A DNA stretch of 64,000 nt, from NCBI GenBank assembly GCA_025201345.1, contig JAIXMG010000012.1:62001-126000 (forward strand), in the 5' to 3' direction. The translations under genes were made by a program, and so were the position numbers. Numbering within the stretch: the first letter of the stretch is position 1; every line of letters starts with the position of its first letter. The notes under the pieces are model-generated. The model ran no database searches. It was not told where the DNA came from and was given only the letters and a program-made list of their open reading frames with translations. Shown piece by piece: positions 32,915 through 44,714 of this stretch. Source of the DNA: Thamnidium elegans (taxonomy: Eukaryota; Mucoromycota; Mucoromycetes; Mucorales; Mucoraceae).

Positions 32915-33922
32915 CAATAGCGGCTCTATTTAATGGCAGATTTCTCTAGGACATTTTCGGTCCTTCGATTTAAGGGTGGAATCCAAAATATCTTTCGGAA
33001 ATTACTAAAGTAGCAGACTTGTTTGAGCTCTTGCAACGTATTTTTCTTTACAATATCTTGGACAAGCTCGAGAACTATGTAAAGTGTAATAATCTATTAT
33101 TATTTGTCCATCATTCTTTTTAAAACATTCGGTTTTATATGAACATCCAGGCATCATATCTAAAAAGGTAGTTTTACAGTGTTTGAAATAAGGTGTTTTT
33201 CTTGTATAATTAAAAGTCAGGAAATGGTCCTTTTGCCCAAGTTACTTAGTAAAAGTTAGTCGTCAAGACATTGTATTTAACATTAAATATTAAAAACTGC
33301 TTGTTGTTCTATTTATTTTCTCAATTTTTTCTACTTTTTTCGGTTGTTCATTTTTGGCCATTTTTGATCATTTTGGGGGTCGACCCCTTTTGTTTTTTGG
33401 ATTTTTTTCACGTATTTTTTGCAATTATTCACTATCTAGCGCGTTCTCTCGCTCATTTTTGACTGTATCATTTTCTTTTATAAGTAAACAATAAAGGGTT
33501 TTTAAAGACCTATAATCGTTGCTATAACCAAAAATAGTAGTAAAAAAATACATTTTAAATAATCACGTAAATGAAAAAAACTCGGAAAAATAGTTACACA
33601 AAAACGCGTGTCATTTTTCCAAAAAAAAAAAATTATTTTTAAACGGTGATTACTCTTTATTTACAAGTTATTAGATGCGCCTAAACGAGCATTTTACTAT
33701 AAGTATTTTGTATTATACAACTTGGGTCCGAAATGCGTTTTCTGTTTTTAATAAATTATAAACTATTATTTATTACAGGTGGTAAAATTAGCAGTGATTT
33801 CTTATGTGTGCAATTTGTTAAACTGTGAGCTTTTCCCTTAGCAGATGCCCCATCCACTATTCTATAAGGGTATGTTCGATTTAAGAGTAGATTCTTTCCA
33901 CCCTTAAACAGAACCACTATTG
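32915..33922. repeat. Repeat copy R4: complete TA-flanked element, about 1.0 kb
   Basis: Best-preserved copy. The left end is TA then CAATAGCGGCTCTATTTAA; the right end reads as the reverse complement CAATAGTGGTTCTGTTTAA then TA. So it has terminal inverted repeats of about 19 bp and a TA target duplication, as in Tc1/mariner/pogo-type elements. Subterminal TCGATTTAAG motifs lie inside each end. The core contains GGGGGTCGACCCC at about 33375 and is nearly identical to R3 in reverse. There is no transposase frame, so it is MITE-like and non-autonomous. Confidence 0.85.
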
Positions 33923-34592
33923 TAGTAGCTAAATGTATAAATAATAATTTACTTATATTCGTTTACTAGAAAAGTATATTATTATATTCAGAAATACTAT
34001 ATCTACCATGTGTCATAAATTATATTATCACTTGGAATAGACGCAAAAAAAAAAAAAAAAAAAAAATGCTTGCAGGACAAGAATAATTAGGCACCGAAAA
34101 ATAATGAAGTATAGGTGAATATTGCAGACATGAAAGAACTAAAGGCAGTAGGTTAGTATATATTACTCAACATAATTAAGAATAAACAGCTAGACATAAA
34201 TTACCAATATATTAAACAGTTACACTCGTCACATTAATCAGTATAAAAAGAGTTCTTGTCTTAAACTTGCCATTAATTCTAAAAAGAAAGGCCATTATTA
34301 GCAAAAATATAAATTAAAAAGTAAAATATTCAAAAAGTAATGAAAAAAATAGTAACAAAATAGAATATGTACCTTTCATAACAGTTAGCTTTTAATTTTC
34401 AAAAAAAAAAGTGCGACTTTGATTAAAGCATACCAAACAAATGGAATACGCTTAATATAAAAAAGGCAAATGGTAAATGCGTTACCAGGTACAAAATGAC
34501 GTATTTTTTGCACCTCGGGATATAAGTATATTTAGCTTTTTTTTATTTTATTTTTTAAAAAAGCCCTTTATACCTTTTACTTTTTTTTTAAT
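33923..34592. other. Gene-free spacer
   Basis: A+T-rich with an A22 run at about 34046. No gene recognised before the zinc-ribbon gene. Confidence 0.4.
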
Positions 34593-34880
34593 ATGTTCTT
34601 TTGTTTTACTTGTAAGATATGATTACCTTTTTTATTATTACTTTTTTTTTAAAAAAAAAACTAACATAAATTTTTACTAGTTGGAATTGAACGATTCAAA
34701 CGCAAATCTGGTAACAATGTTTGGCATTGTCCTAATTGCCAAGCTAAAGATGTTTACCTTATAAAAGGGAATAAGTGCTTTACGTTTTGTTTTATACCGT
34801 TGATACCTTGCGGAGGTACAAAATCACTTTACGAGTGTCAAACGTGTGGTTGGGTGAACGTTCAACAACCCAACTTTTAA
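34593..34880 (+). CDS. Small zinc-ribbon protein
   Basis: Two exons: a 19-nt first exon (34593-34611, MFFCFT) and 34681-34880. Together they give 219 nt, 72 residues. Spliced, the protein reads MFFCFTFGIERFKRKSG at its start, then WHCPNCQ, CFTFCFIPLIPCG and YECQTCGW. The CPNC and CQTC pairs form a classic zinc ribbon. The short hydrophobic start followed by a ribbon matches small fungal zinc-ribbon family proteins of unknown function. The short first exon makes the gene easy to miss. The 67-codon frame at 34477-34680 that overlaps the start is a shadow. Molecular role unknown. Confidence 0.75.
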
Positions 34881-36763
34881 CCCCCTCTATTTCTTTACGA
34901 TTGTATAAATATTATTAAATATCGTAGGATTTCACTATTTTGTACACTTTCTTTCACAGTCTCTATTTTCCATCGTGTCACTATTTCTTGGCAATTTTTT
35001 TTCTATTTTAAGCTTGTTAAATAAAGGGTTTACGGGTATCCTGATATCCAATTTACTGTAATACTAATTAATTATGGTACCTGTTCCTTTAATACCTTTA
35101 GAATATTAGTTTAATATCTATTTATAAGTGTCTCCTTTAAATAACTATTAGAAAAAAAAATCTTTATGTGCTATTATTAAAGTGTTAGTAAGCGATAAGC
35201 GATCGTATAAACGTGAACCCTTTTTGCTGTTATTACTAGAAGCCAACTTTAATTTTTTTTATAACTAAGTTTGTTTAAACGAGTGTACCTTTTTCTTGAA
35301 AAATAATAAGTATTAAAAAGCTAGCTTACAGAAAGAAAGAAAACGAAAGGTTTATATAACTGAATATAGAAAAGGTGTTGTTTTTATTTCATAAGGCATT
35401 ACTAGAACTGCCACTGACAAAACCATACTTGTAATATTTTTTAAAAGAAGTCTGAAAAAAGAAAAGATTGTTGGTGATAAGTTGCTTCTTATTAAATTAC
35501 GTCAAAAATATTCCCTTCGATAAACATGCTTTAATATTATTTTATCAAACTTTGTCCTATTTAACAAAAATAGTGGGAAATCCAAAATAAAAATAAAAAG
35601 TCTACTAGCGCACAGCATGGTTGTACATAAGCATGGTATTTAATAAATACAGGATCCGTCACAAATCACCTCCAAGACAAACCTATTGACCCATTTGTTG
35701 CAGTTGGGCATTATTTAACCGAACAAGAACCACCCATAATTAATATGATTCATCAAGACAACAACAAAAAAATATTATGCCGTATGAAATTGCAAAAAAA
35801 AGGTGTTTGGCGATCAGACCCAAGTAGAACAAGGAGCAGCCAAGTCCTTAAAAAATGTTTGTCAAGAAGCGATGCAATACAGCCAAGGAATTTTTACTTA
35901 AATATGTTCAAGGTGTAGGATCAATAAAGTGTACATTGAACGTTTAGATCTAGCTTTATAATACCTTGAAATCCATCTACCAAAGAAATAAAACACCGTT
36001 GCCAATTCAAGCTTAAGTGCTGTTCGGATCAACATGACCCATATATAAACAGGAATTAATAATTTATGAATAAAAGTGTAATATCAAAAACGTCATTTAT
36101 CGCAATGCTAAAATCTCTTGAATCTAGGTAACTCAGATGTAGTGAATCTAGTCTAATACAAAGGACAAGAAATTACATGAATACAGAATATTTTAAGAAT
36201 TTCAATTATTTATTATTTATATTCCTTTTTTTTTGTGGTCTTCAAATAACAACAGAGTTGTCGTTATTAAGCTTTGAACAAATGCGTTTATTACTCTTGA
36301 TGTTAGGTAGCTTTTATTTTCAGCGGGGAAAAAAGGAATGTACAAGATAACTGCTATTGACTAGTTTGGCAAGTATGATAAATGTATATATAATAGTGGC
36401 GTAAGTTCAGTATGACAATTGTAATATAAAATGAATAAACCAATAGTAAAAGAGATATGTGGGAGGGTAAGAAAAGAAAAATTTGGTTTTTAATATATGC
36501 CCAAATGACGCCTTACAACTAAGAAGAAAAAAAGACTTTCGAAAGCATAAATAAATAGAGTAGCAAATTATAAGCTACAGTTGATATATTATACATTTAT
36601 TAACAATTATTTGAGCCAAGATCCCACAAATGGTCTTTGGGAAGAATATGTATAATATGTCAACATGGAACAAATATTTTTTATTTTTGATTTAGACGAA
36701 AAGGGAGTTTTATTAGTGCTGTAAAAATAGAATAAAAATTAGAAACAGTGATATATAAAAAAA
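34881..36763. other. Gene-free stretch containing a decayed coding fragment
   Basis: Mostly A+T-rich without genes. Between about 35643 and 35960 base composition and open frames look coding-derived (separate entry). The remainder shows nothing I can support. Confidence 0.4.
35643..35960 (+). pseudogene. Frame-shifted coding fragment, unidentified
   Basis: An 88-codon open stretch without a start (contains DKPIDPFVAVGHYLTEQE and KKGVWRSDPSRTR) runs into a stop. From about 35855 a second frame stays open (VKKRCNTAKEFLLKYVQGVG). The hand-over between frames suggests one decayed gene with a frameshift. I do not recognise the family. Confidence 0.35.
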
Positions 36764-36964
36764 TCAATCAGAGCACGCAAGGCAGCAAATCAGTAGACCT
36801 AGACAGATATTCGTTGATTCGACAACAGTTTCGCCTCTGGTAGTCTTTTTTGGGGGATTTGACGCAGACATTGGCTTTTGAGGGAGATTACCCGCTTTAT
36901 TTGTACCTGATTTCAACGGGGTTTGAGGCACATTTTTGAGTGAAGGTTTTTCGGTTTCGGTCAT
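36764..36964 (-). CDS. Cys-rich-tail mini-protein (CYSTM-like layout)
   Basis: 66 codons in one exon. Residues 1-48 are hydrophilic, Pro/Lys/Thr rich (MTETEKPSLKN...). The C-terminus is short and hydrophobic with four cysteines (NICLGLLICCLACSD). This architecture, a disordered head and a Cys-rich membrane-associated tail, resembles small stress-linked CYSTM proteins and suggests palmitoylation or a tail anchor. Assignment is by layout only. The in-frame upstream Met at 37009 lies beyond a run of Lys codons and is less likely. Confidence 0.5.
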   Translation of the reverse strand: MTETEKPSLKNVPQTPLKSGTNKAGNLPQKPMSASNPPKKTTRGETVVESTNICLGLLICCLACSD

Positions 36965-37207
36965 TTTTTTTTTAAACGAAATCGATTTGAAAGGAAGCTT
37001 TATATACATACAAATTACAGGGGACTTGGCTACGTTATTTAAAACAGTAGCACAGGTGTAACTTTCGTAATTTTTATTCTGACATAAGATTTTAAGAGAT
37101 GATCACTTCCCAAAAAAGGAAGGCTTGAAAAGTAGGATTCTTTTTATTACAATAAACAAAAAAAAAAAATATATATTTCTTACCTGTTTTTTTTAAAAAA
37201 AAGGAAA

Positions 37208-38745
37208 TCAGTCAGAACGATGAATAAAACCAATCGAAAAATCTCTAGTAAATATCATGGCAGGATGGTCCATTTTTCTCATAAAATCAGGTAAAATAAG
37301 TGTGGATTGGTTTAACTTTGTTACCAAGTCACGACAAACATTATCGGGATAGATTAAATGGTCTGTAGATTTATCATTGGACCATAATCCAATGTTTTTT
37401 CTTGTATGTTCATTATCTTTGGTACAGTCCAAGTAAATTACCTTCATCACTATATAAAAATTCAGATTAAGTATATTTGTTAAAGAAAACTCCCTGTATA
37501 TTGTAAATTTACCTTTATCTCTATTTAAACAAGTTGTATCTTTACCGGTATACCCATTATTATAAATAATATTTGTATCCCAATTAAATAACCAGATCTA
37601 GTACCATAAAATATGAATACCATGCCAACACACACATAAATATATTTACTTACTAGTGCATAAATATTTTGACTTTGTCGACCTTGTATTAAGAAACGAT
37701 GAGTAGCATGTATTTTAGCTGTGTTAATTAAATCAGACACAAGGTAATCCGTAAACTGAGGTTGTTCATTTAAACTAGGTACAATTGAAATACAGTACTT
37801 GAATAACTTGACTGCCAGCAGTACCATTTTTTCATTTTCTTTACAGTATTGACCTTCTCCTACCACATGATGACAACTAGAACAATTAACAGCGATCCAC
37901 TTTGTAAATGTACCACGGTCCCACTAAAAAATAAAAAAAGTAATTAATATATATGTGGCATGGTAGTAGTTTGTTATTTATAGAAAGTAAAGCTTGCTTC
38001 TATCAAACTGTTGAATGCCGAATAATCTTGGATTTTTGTATCGGTCAATGATGATATCTAGCGCATCAACGACCTTCTTGAAATCCTTTTTTGTAGAAGA
38101 AGAAAGAAAAAAAAGAGAGTATGAAATACTTACATTTGTACGATTAGAAACAATAACATCTGGTTCAATAATATCCTTTACAATATTATCAGGATGAATT
38201 AAGAAATAACTTGTTCCGACCAACAAGGCATTCGGTCTAGCAAGAATAGGCCTCATACGCGCCTGGTGTTCTTCCGGTTTGGTTTCATGACAAATCCAAC
38301 ACTCTACCAACTCATACCAATGTTCAGAAGGCAAGTCCTTAATTTTATAGTCTATTGCATCGTCCAGTAAAGACACTTGGCAATTTTGACAATGGATTCC
38401 TTTTTTACTGGTGCTGTTACCCCCTAGTAAAAGTTTTGAAGTCCACCATTCTTTAACTTCAGCTTGCTGTGACCTTAAGGGGCCGGGTGGTGTGGCTAAA
38501 TGGAGCTTGATTTCCCAAGGTACTAAACCATTGGCATCGGGTTTTGCAGTTACTTGAGTGACAACAAGGTTATCAGCAGTGATGGAGATCCCAACGGGAG
38601 ACAAGTCAATAACCATTTGGTTATTGAGAAACAGCGCGTTATTTTTTACCTTAATCGTTTCACTGACATTACAGGAAGCATGGGTTGAAATAGATGCACG
38701 CAATACGTTGATATTACCAAGTTCTTCGGCGTAAAAAGGAATCAT
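37208..38745 (-). CDS. HECT-like E2-binding E3 ubiquitin ligase (UBE3D-like)
   Basis: Four exons (38745-38134, 37923-37654, 37597-37513, 37449-37208) total 1209 nt, 402 residues, close to UBE3D. Recognised by HCQNCQVSLL, LPSEHWYELVECWICHE and NCSSCHHVVGEGQYC (paired metal-type cysteines), and the C-terminal block KLNQSTLILPDFMRKMDHPA. Such proteins bind an E2 and promote ubiquitination; human UBE3D also affects CPSF73. The first intron is 210 nt, long for this genome, and contains a 35-codon open segment ending in a stop (37978-38085) with its own acceptor. Skipping it keeps frame, so it may be an alternative terminal exon or chance. Confidence 0.82.
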
Positions 38746-39328
38746 TTTTTGGGATTAAAAAAGAAAAGGACGAGGTGAAAAGTTTTTTTTTTCTTTTTTT
38801 TTAAACGCGTGGATTTTGGGACGGGGTTTCCCCTTTGTTTTTGAAAAAACACATTTCAGATGTTAACATACCTTTTTTTTTTTTGGAAATAAAAGATTAG
38901 TAAAGGACATTTTTTATTCCTTTTTTTTTTTTGTCTTTTTTCTTCTGATTTTGGTTATGGTGTTGTTGTTACTGCAAACCTACACTGTCCTTCTTAGAGA
39001 AACCGCTATCCATAAGAAGCAAAAGCCAGCGGCGTATATCTGATACTTTGTCCAGACTATTTTAAACATCTTCAACTTTGTCAAATGTACTGGGAGGGGA
39101 TAAAGCATGGAAAAATAATACGATAATGAGAAATAGTGCTGCTAGAATGGAAAACTTACCAAGTATAACTAATAGAATGTATGACAAGATTTTTCCTTAT
39201 TTAAAGGAAAAGGAAATAAAATATCCAATAAGCTTAATAAAAAACACTCCGGGTTGAACATCTTTATTCTAAAAGGATTAATTTATTTCCTAGAGTGCTT
39301 GAATCGAAGGATAAACCCAGTATTTAAA
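38746..39328. other. Intergenic between CK2 alpha and the E3 ligase
   Basis: Promoter of the ligase gene next to its start (T-rich) and 3' flank of CK2 alpha. No gene seen. Confidence 0.4.
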
Positions 39329-40671
39329 TTATTGCTCTTTTACCATGTCTAATTCGAATGTTAAAAAAAGGTGTAGAAGTTTAGATATATGGTTTAAACA
39401 AACAACAGAAGGACTTACCAAAGAAAGGATGCATCATGGCTTCCTTAGCAGTTAAGCGCTCTTGGTGATCATATCTTAATAACTTATCCAATAAATCAAA
39501 CAATTCATTTGACATGTACTTTTTATTATGTGCTCCAATAAACTTTGCCCAAGGTATAGGTTTGAAGCTACACACGAAAAATGAAAAAAAAGGTTAATAT
39601 ATATACATATGCACATAGAAATTACAGAGAGTTCATTACTTTTTAATAAGTCCATCATAATGCGAACCAAGTTTCAAATTGTACTTTTTCAAATAAGAAT
39701 TTAAAGCGGCAGTACCTAATACTCGTGTAATAACAACCAATTGGTCTTGATTGTCTTGACCGTTAAAGAACGGATCCTTACGAAATACCATACCAGAAAG
39801 CATAGCTCCAAAGCTCCACATATCAAGACTGTAATCGTACATTTGAAGATCAACAAGCAATTCAGGTCCCTTATAGCAACGCGATGCAACACGTACATTA
39901 TATTCTGTTTTAGGTAAATAAAAATCTGCTAAACCCCAATCAATAAGTCGTAACTATACAAAAAAGTTAGGTCGAGAATAAAAAATAAAAAAAGAAATAA
40001 AAAAGGCGCATACTTTTCGGTGTTCATGATCAATCATGACATTATGAGGTTTAACGTCTCGATGCATTATACCTCTTGAATGACAAAAGTCAAGAGCTTT
40101 TAACAATTCCAACATGTAGTATCTTATATCATAATCAGTAAATCTTGGGTATAATATTTTGAATTCCATATTGTTAACATATTCAAATATTAAAGAAGGC
40201 GTTCTTGACTATATATTATTTAAAAAAACGGTTAAAGAAAGATACGGAATAACCTTTTTTCATTTTGGCTTACTTGAGGATCTCTAACAATATCCAGTAA
40301 ACTAACGACGTTAGGTCCACCTTTCAAGTTTTGTAAAATTTTAATTTCTCTCTTTATCTTCTTCTTTTTAACAGGTTTCAATACTTTGATAACGCACCGC
40401 TCGTTCGTTTCTATGCGTCTACCTTCAAATACTTCAGAGTATTTTCCTCTACCCACTTTTCGACATATTTCGTAAGCGTCTTGATCTCTTTTTATATATA
40501 AAAAAAAAGTTACTTCTTTTTTTATTATTATTATTACGTGTAAATATATTACCCCCATACGACTTGAAGTCCGTCATATTCATAGTATTCGGCCGGTCTG
40601 TCTAAATTAGCATTAGTATATACTCTGGATACATTTTGATCCCATTCTGCTTCAGACATTGAAACGTCCAT
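39329..40671 (-). CDS. Casein kinase 2 catalytic subunit alpha
   Basis: Constitutive Ser/Thr kinase, acidophilic, nuclear and cytosolic. Six exons (40671-40553, 40487-40274, 40208-40014, 39953-39640, 39567-39419, 39348-39329) total 1011 nt, 336 residues. Gly loop [14 protein letters not shown] Lys in [17 protein letters not shown] (the CK2 Lys-rich stretch), catalytic HRDVKPHNV, and DWGLADFY (DWG replaces DFG, diagnostic of CK2) are all present. The 20-nt last exon gives DMVKEQ, matching the family ending near VVKDQ. Start [19 protein letters not shown] fits the family. Only 98 bp separate this start from the stop of the upstream transporter gene. Confidence 0.96.
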
Positions 40672-40769
40672 CTTTTTTCGTTTTTTTTTTAAAAGGAAAA
40701 AAAAAAAGATAAATAAATAAATAAAATCTTATAAGCTGTTATTTAATTATTTTATTATTATTATTATTA

Positions 40770-43700
40770 TTATCGTGAGTCAACTAATTGTTGCTGTTCT
40801 TCATCAAACAATAACTCCCACTGATCAGGTGGAACTAAAGAACCAAACAGTTGTGTCATATTATCACCCAACTATTCATATTATTAGTATGCGCAACCCA
40901 TCATGTCATATAGTTTTTTCTCTTACCTTATCTAATTCACGAATGATATCTTCCATCAGTGTAACATACGCATAATAAAACACATAGGCATTATCCTTTT
41001 CCAACAATCTTTTTGATTTAGCAAGAGGCATTTCACATAATTGTTCCAATAAAGACTTCCAAGCCTTTCTAGCTTGAGGCAAAAATGGAGGCATAGGCGT
41101 CTTTAAACGTAAAGCAGAAGCCAACAGATAAAAGTAAAGCAGTACATTTCCAACCATCTCCCGTCTTTCTTGTGCAACAGGCGTCATAAAATCATGTTGT
41201 ACTTCATTATACCAAGCATCCTTTAACATGACTGTTCTCATGGATAAGAACCTATCGACAATATTCTGGCAAGAGAGTAACATGTTTCTATAGGTATCAA
41301 TTGGAAATGGACCCTTTAAACGAGGTTCGTTCGGTGTTTGTGATAGTAAAGATTGTAAATCTAATAAAGCTCTTTGCAAACCTAATTCCAAATCCATAAA
41401 TGATTGGGTTGCTAATCTTCTTTGTGCTTCAAATGTTAATATTTGTGTCTCAGAGGCGTTGGGTCCCATCTCCATCAGGTTGACAATATGAGGTACAGGG
41501 ACAGGCGCGTTAGGGTTACCTCGGCTTTTGATAGGATAATCTGCATAAATAGACACCAGTTTTTGATACAACCATGCTAGTCTTAAAAGGAAATCTGATA
41601 ATCCTTTACGTAACTCTACTCTTGCTTCGTACGGCCAAACATAAGCTGTAGCTACAAGACCGAATACAACACCAATAAAAATGGCAAATAACCTTTGTGT
41701 TGCTAGTTCCCATACTTCAATATTATTGGTTTCTTTATCGTTAAATTTGTTGAGCATAACGAGGTTGTAAGCTAATAAGGTGAATTGTCCAAATTTACCG
41801 TGCTTGTTGTGTAAAATCATCCAAAAGTTGGGGATAGAGAATAGCCAGGTAAGAATAGGTAAAACGTACATGTTGCCTGGGAAAAGCATATAGAAGATCA
41901 TGGCTGTGTAACAACCTAAAATAGTAGAAAAGATACGATAAATTGCTACTAAATTAGTTCCTCCTACTGTTGGTGTCATAACAACCATAAGCTACAAAAA
42001 TAAATATTAGTCGGTTACCACACATACAAAAAAATAATACTTACAGTAATCAATGCCCATTCCATACGATATTGTCTGTACCATTCCTTTGAAAATTCCA
42101 TAAAAGCAGGAATAGCTAATAAGACGGTAGCCAAAGTAGCTTTAATAGCATACCTCATCTTTTGTAACTTGAATAAAGAAAAGGTTCTCCAAACACGAAT
42201 AAAGAATTTTCTCCAAGTGGTTTTGGGTTCAGGTGTGTGTAAGGTATTAAACGTATTTCTTTCGTTAGGAACGAAGGGAGTAATATGTAAATGGTGATGA
42301 TGTTCTTTATGATCACTTGTCATTCTTTTCCATCCTTTTTTCATTGAAGCATTTAACCAAGTCCATAATCCAGCACTATGGGCATTATTCAACCTTTCAA
42401 CTGATTCTACCAGTGTAATCAATTCTCGTGCAAATTCAGTCATATTAAACATGAAAAAGTAAACCAAGATGACTTCTTCTCCTAACACACATCCAATGGC
42501 TTCTGATTCGACATCTTCTGTGTTAGTTTTGGACGATTGGTTAATGATATGTTGAACTCTGGTTTTATATAGTTTTTGAATTGCTTGCTTTTGTGCAGTT
42601 TCAAATAATGCAATGGCCTTTTCTAAATTGGCTTTTAAGACAGGTAAAGGAGGAGATTTGGTTTTGGTACCTGTGCGTATCCATCTTGTGATCGAATAAT
42701 TGGAAGTAGTAGAAAAGCTTGTTTGAAGATGGTATAATGTTTGCTTACAAGTATAAGCAAAAGACTTAAGTGGAGGTCGAATGGTTTGAATAAAATTAAT
42801 TAAAGGTGTTCCATCATTATTTATCTCTTCTTCATCTTCTTGGTGTTCTTGTTCTTCAGTTAAAGGAGCATGAGAAGAAGAAGATCGCATATAATTCTTT
42901 TGGTCACGGCTCTTTAAGAACTGATCAAACTTATCATCCGATTTACTAACAAAGGTTCTTTGCTTGCGCATTTCATCTTGTAATTTTCTACGACGATAAC
43001 CAGCTCTTACATTCCAGTTTGTATCGTTTAAAGTAGATGCTGGTACAAACGATTGAGACAGTTTAGCAGAATTTCTTCTCTTGTCGATATTGAAAGGCAT
43101 ACTGCCATAATTTTTAGCTGTACCAAAGAGCGCAGCTGAAGCACTCATTAAAGGGGAAGCGGATAGCTTTGTATGCTTCTTGTTTTTTTTATGGCGCGAA
43201 GATTCCTTGTATTGCTTTGTTGCCTCACTTCCCATTATTTCAAACTGAATACCACAACTACTACGAAGTCCGCCCATATGCTGAGCCAACCTTTGCATAC
43301 TCTTGATGACCGAATCGTACTCTTCTGCTCTTCCTCTTACCTCGCTATTCCAAACCGTTTCCAATTTAGCTTCCTTTAAAGATTTTTGCAGAGCTGTGAA
43401 ACTTGCTTGATGGGATTGAATAGCCGTTTGTAAAGTGCGGTTTGCTTTAAATTCGGGTAAATCATCGTCCAATAAAAAGGTCTTTGTTAATAATTTTAAC
43501 AAGACGCGATATGATACTAAAGTAGCGTCCACATCCTTCTTTAATTTCTTTGCGGCTGATACGGGCCAAAAGATAACACAGCATGCAACAGTGATTAAAG
43601 TACCGGTGGCGACCGAGGTGGTGATTTGTTCAATACGGGTCGTATCAAAGTCTCCTGCATTAGCAGATCCTTCACGTACCACAATAATAAAGATGGTAAT

Positions 43701-44714
43701 AAAAGCTAGACTGGAAGCTGTTGCTACAGGTGGCTTGTTCCAATGTGCTTTTAAAAATGAAACGATAAATGTTGAACCGGCTAACCAAAACAAGACTGAG
43801 ATGCTGTGAGCAATAAGAAAATAGTTGCGGTCCACAAAGAAATCTGTAGTCACCATGGATCCTAAACAGACAATAACAGCAAATAAAAGGTAACCCCATC
43901 CGTACGCAGCGGCTTCTACCATACCGCCCAAGGTCTTTGCTGGGTTAAAAAATACTGTGGCTGTAGCAACCAAATGACTCGAGGTGTGGTTATACCCAAT
44001 CATAGCATTTAAAGAAGGTACAAATGTAAACAATGATCCTAAAAAGTAAGCGAAACTGCACTTTAAGACAAGCTTTTGTCTAGCAGAAAATTCACAAGCT
44101 GTATAAAGTGTTTTTAAACTAGTTTTGAATCGATCCCAATAACCTAAGGCTTCTTCTTCGTCTGCTATGGTATGATGAGATCTCTTTGTTTTTGTGTTGA
44201 TAGGAAAAAAAGGCTCATCCGAGTCACTATCATCGTCGGAAGAAGAAGAAGATTCCGAACTATTATTGTGTAATATTCCTTGATATGAATTTAATAATGG
44301 TGTGGTGTCTTTTGGGCTTATATATACAATAACAATTAGGAAAGTTTTTTATTTATTTATTTATTATTACCTTGGATCGTGTTGGTAATGATATTGATTG
44401 GCTGATATTCTATTGGTATAATCATTACTGTGTTGTTCTTCATCAGGTAAAGTACTAAGTGAGACAGTTCTCTTTTGAACAGTTCCGTCATCCAGAATGA
44501 CATCAATTTCACTAAAAGTAGAAGGAGATCGGTTTATGTAGTCTTGATCTAAATCTCTGTCATGCAACTGTTGAATAATGTCCAATGACCGAGTTCTTTC
44601 AATAAAGAACGATTGTGGTGAAGAAGAAAGTTGAGGAAGACCTGGATCGGAAAGTGGAGAGCCTAGTACAGGCGCTGCATTATGTGGCCTTCTTTTGTTC
44701 GGTAGGTCGCTCAT
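40770..44714 (-). CDS. Bre4-like membrane transporter (aromatic-acid-exporter/FUSC type)
   Basis: Four exons (44714-44371, 44316-42045, 41991-40927, 40871-40770) total 3783 nt, 1260 residues. Two membrane blocks of about six helices each are seen. The first, about residues 190-390, includes GYLLFAVIVCLGSM and ITVACCVIFWPVSAAKKLKKD. The second, about residues 850-1010, includes IYRIFSTILGCYTAMIFYM and LFAIFIGVVFGLVATAYVWP. Each is followed by a cytosolic alpha-helical domain. The N-terminal about 150 residues are disordered and Ser rich with acidic Ser clusters, good CK2-type sites. The layout matches fungal Bre4 (brefeldin-A sensitivity) proteins and FUSC-type exporters. Substrate unknown. 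Confidence 0.85.

Noticed and set aside
43173..43809. Plus-strand open frames opposite the Bre4-like gene
   Set aside because: They lie fully inside a long coding exon on the other strand and show no recognisable content.
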